DNA from: Paenibacillus tianmuensis
Lineage (GTDB): Bacteria; Bacillota; Bacilli; Paenibacillales; NBRC-103111
Direction: 5' to 3'
Assembly (NCBI RefSeq): GCF_900100345.1
Contig: NZ_FMTT01000023.1
Coordinates: 19,876-83,875 of the forward strand
DNA: 64,000 nt
Shown here: in pieces, positions 59,301-64,000 of the stretch
How positions within the stretch are numbered: the first letter of the stretch is position 1
Layout of the letters: every line of letters starts with the position of its first letter
Position numbers and translations under genes: made by a program
The notes under the pieces: generated by a model
What the model saw: the letters and a program-made list of their open reading frames with translations, nothing else
The model's database searches: none
Told to the model about the DNA's origin: nothing

Positions 59301-60020
59301 CACGTGCAGCCCACTACCGTACACTGGATGAACGCCAATTTGGAAATCTAAAATTTCCTGCATTGAAACGGCCGGATTGAAGACCAACGCACCGGCAAAC
59401 GACGGAAGTCTGTCGCTGCGCAGCAAGTATACGGACTCGTTGGGCCCTTGACTGCCCGCAAGCACGACCGTCCAGGCGCCATTCCCTTCATCCAGCACCC
59501 GAATCCCTTCGACGCTTACGCTTTCCCGCGTCCCGCAATCTATCCATGGCACCTGTTCCCAGTCCATTGCCGCGCCGGGCAAGTTAAACGCTGCGAATAC
59601 GCGGCTTTGCGACAAACCGGGAGCGGCGTCGACGGCTGCCGCCACAGTAATGCGGTCGTCGTCCGTCCACCCCACGCCTACCGCACGTACCTGCGGCGCT
59701 CCACCGACAGCGGAGGCGAACGAGGCTCCCAGGTCAATCGCCTTCCAGCCGCCGTCCGCCGTCTCGTCCTTCCGGACGAGCGAAAGCCCGTTCAAGCTGC
59801 CGATCGTGAACATCATCGGCGTAGCGACCCCCGACTTGCGGTCCGGCACCGCAAACACCCTCCGTTGAAACCGTCCGTGCGCCGTCGGATCGGCCAAATC
59901 TTCCCGTCCGAATGTCCGCGCCGCTTCCAAATGATCGATAATATCGTTAGCAACAGTAAACGAAACCGGATTTCCTTTCGTATCGCTTGTCGTCAATCGC
60001 ACAACGTTAGGCTTGTTCAT
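56373..60020 (-). CDS. Very large protein of unknown function: propeller-like N-terminus, helical C-terminus
   Basis: A 1215-residue protein, no signal peptide. Residues 1-430 contain repeated Trp/Asp-rich strands (VRAVGVGWTDDDRITVAAAV, MAAIPGDRHATTSLLVVYSD) like a beta propeller. Residues 435-540 resemble an Ig-like domain (LRVLDSAGAPRQGVKVSVTA, TDMNGSIAVLNRVRS). Residues 630-960 are long amphipathic helices (HFFVNLGHTIADFFEGIGDR, LWDYLKFLFEWEDIILARNA). After 960 come hydrophobic helices (MLLCAIPATIGYKLIAGEAP, VAGLAGAFVKMLLAGYQAYT). The layout suggests binding plus membrane insertion, as in toxins, but no family is recognised. It is the last gene of a minus-strand run starting at 63895. Confidence 0.8.
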   Translation of the reverse strand: MNKPNVVRLTTSDTKGNPVSFTVANDIIDHLEAARTFGREDLADPTAHGRFQRRVFAVPDRKSGVATPMMFTIGSLNGLSLVRKDETADGGWKAIDLGASFASAVGGAPQVRAVGVGWTDDDRITVAAAVDAAPGLSQSRVFAAFNLPGAAMDWEQVPWIDCGTRESVSVEGIRVLDEGNGAWTVVLAGSQGPNESVYLLRSDRLPSFAGALVFNPAVSMQEILDFQIGVHPVYGSGLHVLGLSGGKRVLTFRPFPEYDSAGKPATIPPVVNLPCPDGANVLESGATTEDGTNLYIGGQGLYLIPAAEQDNAEIAQTIQLVAAEAASGVQNVIAGETADGSDSVWALLQNGDLIVVKRMEVDAAWGPSLRLRSGVQEMAAIPGDRHATTSLLVVYSDAHAGYVWQDGGNGVWQEAPIHIAAPEQAMMVTCYGTSLRVLDSAGAPRQGVKVSVTASVLSSVSLNGNAVLIAPDAAVEAVTDMNGSIAVLNRVRSLTPAVYRFAVDGVDVQLDVNPSSGVFSRFKTMTADELRGATVRTPDGDVPLLPDNFRNGSDQGQVDAVAASLNQGAGLALSADGAAPGVRVVAANAAYSSQLRADTVPDTYRWGIQADAQGVRTLHDDTVSKLIGAAESAEHFFVNLGHTIADFFEGIGDRLKEGLAFVLHKAQGVFEFVCAIGDKIKKFALSTLEEAGAFFKWLWAQVKTGLETLWDYLKFLFEWEDIILARNAMVEATDEALAALRNAVGQMKDGVSVGFDKALAQIGSWRAEAGGVPPVKPRRPASGGSLLDDIGKATAPVQALLDQVAGNSVVAWVTQRIGKLADDIVHFEGPNPAKEALEAAEQFVAGLVSDETNDLLATWDQLQADIEHLFDGAIPRPSELSFDTIRDALVAVGSDVLEGVLTGLRDFVLRVIDLLEQLLGVVRDSLFTKVSFPFIEKLASLVVPGTHIDTSFRLIDGVMLLCAIPATIGYKLIAGEAPFKKGDVIPFAFGQVTVQSGADGLRKYSWVAGLAGAFVKMLLAGYQAYTQAGVVIDGGQAPQVKAWKLWGGAAFGGVGAATEFLSRHTSKGEDVSALEWTMQAISGVMSMKTIALLIAENKSGADPGKLRKISSGLDVVGDVAHFILRTAVFGKIIEQDNQSGDSGAARDEKTTETLAWMESLFDHAGSAFISGADLDDDPETKAILLGLGAGSKGLGFVLDLVRVPITMRNQQMLTY

Positions 60021-60061
60021 ACTGAAGCTCCTCCCGGATTAAAATTTTGCATCGTCTTAGG

Positions 60062-61606
60062 TCAAGGCGCTTTATAGATGACATCGAACAGCAAATCGCC
60101 GGTTTCGTTGGAGAAACGGACATTTTGAAACGCAAACACCCCGCCGCCAGGTGGAATGAAATGGTTCTGGTTCAAATCGATGGCCACATGACCCAAGGCC
60201 TTTTGTAACGCGGCTTCCACAGTGCTGACGTATTCCGCTGCGATGTTGCCAAGCATCTCCTCAATCGTTCCGCCCGTGATGCCAAGCAGCTTGGGAATCC
60301 ACGAGAGAGCATTTTCCACGACGCCGAAGCCGCTCGAATCCTTCGTCGATTGCAGATCGCCGATGCTGTAACTCAGCTGCGAGCTTACGGAAAAAGCCCC
60401 CTCGGAGTCGTCCGTCATTGACAAGACGAGGGAACCGCTCACCGCCCGGTGTCCCGATGCGGTAATCCGCGCCGTTTCCATTCCGGCAGGCCCGAGCGTA
60501 TGCTCCGTGTACGTAAACGAACCGTCGATGCCGCCCGTGAGGTCCAGCCTGTTCGTTCCGGGAACGATAGCGATTTCAAGAGAGTATCCGAGTGAATGAT
60601 CGATTTTATGATCGACAAAGTCGCGCTTCGTACTGCTGCTTGAGGAGCTTTTGGTAAAGCTGCGCTTCAAACCGTCGACGACAGGCTGAAGGCCAAGTGC
60701 GCTCTCGAATTCGGGCATCAAGTACTTGTCGATGAACACCTCCTTGCGAATGGCCATCAGGCCGGATACGAGCCCTTCCGTGCCGTCGATCATTCCCGGG
60801 CTGATCCAATTGTCCTCCAGCTTGATGCGCGCCGCATTGATGTCGTCCGGCAGCGGTCTGCCGGAAAAAACGCCGAGATAGCTGAGCGTAGCGGCATCGG
60901 CTGCCGTCCAGTTCGGGTGGACGTCGAACACGAAGTCCGTCATCGCAAACGTTGGTACAGGATGGTTCGTATTGCGCCGTACGACTGTACCGAGCATGAA
61001 CTTGCCCAGATCGCCCTGAAGCAGATGATTCAGGCATTCGAGCGCTTTGGTGCGGGCTTTGCCCGAAACGTCGCTCGGGATGGAAATATTTTTGTTGTCC
61101 TCAAGCAGCAGCTCGACGTCCGTTAGCCTCATAAACAAGTATTCGATGGAAAACACGTCTTCCGGCAGCCCGCTCGACGAAATCTTATCACTCGCAGCCT
61201 TGTAGGCATCCGGGTCAATCTGAGCGAGAATGTTGAGATCGACAGGCTCTTTATCCAAATCCGTAAGGAATGAAACGCTCCAATTCGCAATCGGCTGGTC
61301 GAACGCCGCCTCTTGATCTTCGTCGTAATAATGGACGGTGCCGGAGCTGAGCGTCAGTGTCACCTGCACTTGCCCGAGCTTTGCGTTTTGCACGTTCAAG
61401 CTCACTTGCAGCGGCTCAACGACGGCCGACAGTCCGTACTTGGACGGCGTGCCGTCTTGTTTTTTGGGATAAATGTCTAGCGTTTGGCCGACCTGTTTGC
61501 GCTTCTTCCACGCTTTCCAAGCGAACTGCATTTGACTGTTGATCGCTTTTTGCGCAAGCGCCAGGCTTAGATCAAAATCGGTCAGAACGTTTCTGCTGTC
61601 GTTCAT
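60062..61606 (-). CDS. TULIP/P47-OrfX-like protein
   Basis: A 514-residue soluble protein. The N-terminal FDLSLALAQKAINSQMQFAW is the start expected of TULIP-fold P47/OrfX proteins, with a helix presenting a lipid-binding groove. The rest alternates long beta strands (LQVSLNVQNAKLGQVQVTLT, LEIAIVPGTNRLDLTGGIDG) with a terminal FIPPGGGVFAFQNVRFSNET. P47 and OrfX occur next to botulinum and insecticidal toxin genes. Fold assignment is by eye. It lies 41 bases upstream of the 1215-residue gene, in the same operon. It has no signal peptide. Confidence 0.5.
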   Translation of the reverse strand: MNDSRNVLTDFDLSLALAQKAINSQMQFAWKAWKKRKQVGQTLDIYPKKQDGTPSKYGLSAVVEPLQVSLNVQNAKLGQVQVTLTLSSGTVHYYDEDQEAAFDQPIANWSVSFLTDLDKEPVDLNILAQIDPDAYKAASDKISSSGLPEDVFSIEYLFMRLTDVELLLEDNKNISIPSDVSGKARTKALECLNHLLQGDLGKFMLGTVVRRNTNHPVPTFAMTDFVFDVHPNWTAADAATLSYLGVFSGRPLPDDINAARIKLEDNWISPGMIDGTEGLVSGLMAIRKEVFIDKYLMPEFESALGLQPVVDGLKRSFTKSSSSSSTKRDFVDHKIDHSLGYSLEIAIVPGTNRLDLTGGIDGSFTYTEHTLGPAGMETARITASGHRAVSGSLVLSMTDDSEGAFSVSSQLSYSIGDLQSTKDSSGFGVVENALSWIPKLLGITGGTIEEMLGNIAAEYVSTVEAALQKALGHVAIDLNQNHFIPPGGGVFAFQNVRFSNETGDLLFDVIYKAP

Positions 61607-61660
61607 CGTTTCGTCCCTCCATTGAATAGTTAATGAGATTTAATAATATATTTAATGTTA
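61607..61660. other. AT-rich spacer
   Basis: TTTAATAA and TTATTAAA flank an AT core near 61638-61665, and AGGGACG before 61606 is the ribosome site of the TULIP-like gene. Confidence 0.3.
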
Positions 61661-62665
61661 TTAAACACCGTTCCCGCCGCTTTTCGTCCGATCCACCGAT
61701 TTGCTTGCCAAATAACCGGCGTGGCTGAGGCCCAGAATGGTCAGAAACCCTTCGCTGACCGGCGGAAATTCGGCGAACCCTTCGGGCGGTATACTGCCGA
61801 ACATTTGCAGCAGCAGCGCCGCGTAGCTGACAACCGCAATCAAGGTGAAGAAAAACATTTGCAGCTTGGCGATGTCGACGTAATAAGCGTTCTTCACTTC
61901 ATCGCCTTCGAACATATCGGTCCAGGCGGCGTCTGAGAAATTCGGATTGGCGTACAGGATACCGTCGCTCCCTGCCACATCCGCCGACGGCAGCTTTGCC
62001 GCCTCGTCGTCCGAGAGCGTTTTCCCTTGCTTGACCGTATGAATGAGCGGGGTAACCACGAGCGACGTAAAGCTGATGCCCATCAGCGCCCACAGGTGCC
62101 AATCCATCCCGATATTGAGCGCCCCGCCCGCGTCATGCAGCCCGTAAATCCGCAGCGAAGCTGCGGTATAATAGGCAGAAAGCAGCACGACCGTCCAGAG
62201 CACCGTTTGGAAGCGGGACAAACTCATCACATTCCGTTCATTAACAAGCAGGCCGAACGGTTTTCCCGTAATGCGCAAGCTGACGATGAGGAAAAAGCAG
62301 ACCGTAAGTGCAAGCATCACAAGCCAAAGGACTCCCTGCCATTTGCTGGTTTGCTCGTTCAGCGCGGTAATTTGCTTGCGGACCGCTGCGGAAGCGGGCG
62401 CCTCCGTGTCGGCCTGATAAGCGCTTGTGATCCGCCAGATTTCCGCTTTCATCCGCCCGGTGTCGGAAACGTCCTGCTCCGTAGGCTCCGTGGCAAACAT
62501 CTGCCGCTCCAGCTCGATGACGAGCCGCTTCGTTTCCGGCTTGGACAGGTTGGAGTTTACGACAGCGCCGGGCAGCACGAGCATTGCCAGCAGTATGGCA
62601 ACCAGTCCGGCAAGGCCGGTAAAGCCGAGTTTGGCCGGTAAAGGCGCGAGCCTTGGTTCCGCCAT
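61661..62665 (-). CDS. Integral membrane protein of unknown function
   Basis: A 334-residue protein with five or six membrane helices: AGLVAILLAMLVLPGAVV, LWLVMLALTVCFFLIVSLRI, TVLWTVVLLSAYYTAASLRI, LWALMGISFTSLVVTPLI, MFFFTLIAVVSYAALLLQMF. A soluble loop of about 70 residues follows helix 1. A second loop has ANPNFSDAAWTDMFEGDEVK. Not a known transporter or pore to me. GGGGGAGTGA precedes ATG 62665, which starts four bases past the neighbouring stop, indicating coupling to the DUF1906 gene. It could be the membrane component of the cluster. Confidence 0.7.
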   Translation of the reverse strand: MAEPRLAPLPAKLGFTGLAGLVAILLAMLVLPGAVVNSNLSKPETKRLVIELERQMFATEPTEQDVSDTGRMKAEIWRITSAYQADTEAPASAAVRKQITALNEQTSKWQGVLWLVMLALTVCFFLIVSLRITGKPFGLLVNERNVMSLSRFQTVLWTVVLLSAYYTAASLRIYGLHDAGGALNIGMDWHLWALMGISFTSLVVTPLIHTVKQGKTLSDDEAAKLPSADVAGSDGILYANPNFSDAAWTDMFEGDEVKNAYYVDIAKLQMFFFTLIAVVSYAALLLQMFGSIPPEGFAEFPPVSEGFLTILGLSHAGYLASKSVDRTKSGGNGV

Positions 62666-62672
62666 CGCGCAC

Positions 62673-63296
62673 TCACTCCCCCGGCACTTGAAACCCGCCG
62701 CCGTTGCCGGCAGTCGTATTCGTGTCCACCGGGATTCCGGCGACCGTCGCACCGGCCAACTGCTTGATGTTCCAATCCCCAAACGAACCGTAGCCTCTCC
62801 ACCCTCTCGATTCGGCCAACCAGGCGTACGTTACGCGGTCATACGCCTCCAGAATAGATTTGCAAGTGAGGCCCGAGCCGTAGATGCCAATGTCGTAGGA
62901 CGTTCCTGAGCCCGCCTCCTCCTGAAACGAATCGATAACGCCTTGCATATACGAGCCGACAACCCCGTCCAGATCTTCGCCCGATGCATCGTAATCGACC
63001 GTAAAATAAATCGGTTTACCGTTGGGCTGGCCGATAGAACGGGCGTAACGGTGGGCGTCTGTGCCGTCTTTTTTGCCGGCCTCGTACGAAAAGTAGTTCG
63101 CGCTCGTCGGAAAGCCGTTCTCCCATACGGCGACAATGTACAGGCCCGCAGCCGTTAAGGCGGCAGCCTCTTCGGCCGTCAAATTTTTGCCCGGATTGTT
63201 GCGGTTGTAATATCTGCATACAAAATTGTAGCCCGCTTCCTTAATGGCACCGGCCAATGAATGGCAATTGACCGTCGTATCGATTCCTTTCCCCAT
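62673..63296 (-). CDS. DUF1906 glycoside-hydrolase-like protein
   Basis: A 207-residue TIM-barrel protein. GKGIDTTVNCHSLAGAIKEA, FVCRYYNRNNPGKNLTAEEA, IYFTVDYDASGEDLDGVVGS and IGIYGSGLTCKSIL match the DUF1906 (Rv2525c-like, GH25-related) family, with acidic residues of the FTVDYD motif in the catalytic position. DUF1906 proteins often act on cell walls and may be exported with phage or toxin machinery. No signal peptide. It begins the operon of four genes ending at 56373, with a 22-base repeat 97 bases upstream. Confidence 0.85.
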   Translation of the reverse strand: MGKGIDTTVNCHSLAGAIKEAGYNFVCRYYNRNNPGKNLTAEEAAALTAAGLYIVAVWENGFPTSANYFSYEAGKKDGTDAHRYARSIGQPNGKPIYFTVDYDASGEDLDGVVGSYMQGVIDSFQEEAGSGTSYDIGIYGSGLTCKSILEAYDRVTYAWLAESRGWRGYGSFGDWNIKQLAGATVAGIPVDTNTTAGNGGGFQVPGE

Positions 63297-63392
63297 GGAT
63301 GATGCTCCTCTCTTCTCATGTGATTAAACATTCGCCTTGCAACCTGCCTTTCTCCTGACTGTAGATTCAAACGCATACCTCCTTGCCGCAAA

Positions 63393-63414
63393 GTGAGATT
63401 GCTCTCCTGATCTA
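63393..63414 (-). promoter_or_regulatory. 22-base repeat, copy 1
   Basis: GTGAGATTGCTC followed by TCCTGATCTA on the plus strand. The identical 22 bases recur at 63935. On the minus strand TATAACT, a possible -10 box, lies directly upstream. It is shared by two minus-strand leaders of the same cluster. Confidence 0.65.
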
Positions 63415-63504
63415 GTTATACCGGGAATGATTGTCATGCCGACAGTTACGCATGTAAGCGCTCTTGTCATATGACACACCCTGTCTTTTTCTAAGGTTAA
63501 AAAC

Positions 63505-63545
63505 AAAAAAACTCCTTAAAACCGTAAAGTTTCAAGGAGTTTTTT
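63505..63545. terminator. Terminator between the small beta protein and the DUF1906 gene
   Basis: AAAAAACTCCTT and AAGGAGTTTTTT pair around 17 bases, and T-runs occur on both strands. Confidence 0.85.
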
Positions 63546-63592
63546 GTTTTTGTTCCAAACCCGGATTGCCGCATTGCTAAGCGGAAACTAGG

Positions 63593-63895
63593 CTATACGC
63601 CTGCAACCACAAAGGAAAAACCGCGATCCGAAGCATCTCCGTTATCGTTTCCGGTTTTAACGCGGAAACGATCATTTTTCACGAAAACCAGCGCAGAATT
63701 GTCTCTCGTGTCGCCACCATTCCCATTGTTGTAGTAAATTTGAGTAGTCGATACTCCCGGTACAAAGCTGTAGGATTCATCAAAAATGACAGTATAGAGG
63801 CCCTTGCCTCCTTTATCCACTTTATAGCCCATTCCGGAAACGATAGAGCCGTCTGGATCTACTGTTCCCCAAAGCACACGAGCATTGTTCGCCAT
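63593..63895 (-). CDS. Small beta-sandwich protein, tail-fibre-tip or lectin-like
   Basis: A 100-residue protein: RVLWGTVDPDGSIVSGMGYK, GLYTVIFDESYSFVPGVSTT, NSALVFVKNDRFRVKTGNDN and FSFVVAGV at the end. The pattern G-T-V-x-x-DGS-I-x-SG-G, then YTV-x-F, resembles small jelly-roll domains at the tips of phage or tailocin fibres. No signal peptide. A strong AAAGGAGGTGAAC lies before the ATG. The shared 22-base leader repeat links it to the DUF1906 operon. Confidence 0.6.
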   Translation of the reverse strand: MANNARVLWGTVDPDGSIVSGMGYKVDKGGKGLYTVIFDESYSFVPGVSTTQIYYNNGNGGDTRDNSALVFVKNDRFRVKTGNDNGDASDRGFSFVVAGV

Positions 63896-63934
63896 GTATG
63901 TTCACCTCCTTTCGGTATATCTTAGAAAGCATTC

Positions 63935-63956
63935 GTGAGATTGCTCTCCTGATCTA
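63935..63956 (-). promoter_or_regulatory. 22-base repeat, copy 2
   Basis: Identical to the copy at 63393. On the minus strand TATATAG lies directly upstream. It is located about 40 bases before the small beta protein gene. Confidence 0.65.
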
Positions 63957-64000
63957 TATAAGTTGAACTAATGAATTCATTAGAATTAGAACCTAACACA

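Larger units (their letters stand above)
63297..63592. other. Leader region of the DUF1906 operon
   Basis: Holds AGAGGAG before the gene start, the first copy of a 22-base repeat, the palindrome TGTCATATGACA near 63465 and a terminator at 63505. No gene. Confidence 0.5.

Noticed and set aside
56373..63895. Complete phage-tail or contractile injection system
   Set aside because: No sheath, tube, baseplate, spike or AAA+ gene is present. Only the small beta protein and DUF1906 protein hint at such systems.

Overview
The window looks like chromosomal DNA of a spore-forming, Paenibacillus-like Firmicute. Evidence: a CdaS diadenylate cyclase, a PCYCGC lipoprotein, copper-amine-oxidase-type stalk domains, DUF4085, a XerS-type recombinase, purine-rich Shine-Dalgarno sites throughout and moderate GC. 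No rRNA, complete tRNA or CRISPR array was seen.

Layout. 0-4 kb: end of a branched-chain amino-acid ABC importer operon (livJ/K-H-M-G-F). 4-18 kb: a patchy accessory zone with a stand-alone caspase/CHAT-like protein, a frameshifted serine hydrolase, two SUFU-type immunity-like genes (one with an in-frame stop), an AraC regulator whose frame runs into a Fur-box-controlled iron-siderophore lipoprotein, an aminoglycoside-type phosphotransferase, and many gene, IS and group II intron remnants. 18 kb: a homologue of the Bacillus replication terminator protein RTP, preceded by three tandem Ter-like sites. 18-33 kb: azoreductase, a decayed four-gene ABC operon, an MFS exporter, a stalk-domain secreted protein, a GntR/deoC pair, a MerR/TipAS regulator and cdaS. 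34-43 kb: mainly minus-strand genes, including a compact cluster (carrier-protein-like ORF, ATP-grasp ligase, glycosyltransferase, ABC ATPase, BtrH-like protein, arylamine N-acetyltransferase) that resembles a small natural-product pathway.

43.6-46.4 kb: xerS, two dif-like 28-bp sites directly upstream of it, and a third perfectly palindromic one 2.7 kb away beyond a PASTA pseudokinase. RTP, Ter-like sites, XerS and dif-like sites together, with a shift from mostly plus-strand genes on the left to mostly minus-strand genes on the right, suggest that the window spans the chromosomal replication terminus. The abundance of broken genes fits that reading. 46-55 kb: penicillin acylase, YdeI-like, a divergent SRAP protein, aldose epimerase, NUDIX, 2-hydroxyacid dehydrogenase and an adhesin-like membrane protein. 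56-64 kb: a minus-strand cluster of largely unrecognised genes (1215-aa propeller/helical protein, TULIP/P47-like protein, membrane protein, DUF1906 glycosidase-like protein, small beta protein), with a divergent compact subtilase at its end and a 22-bp repeat shared by two of its upstream regions.
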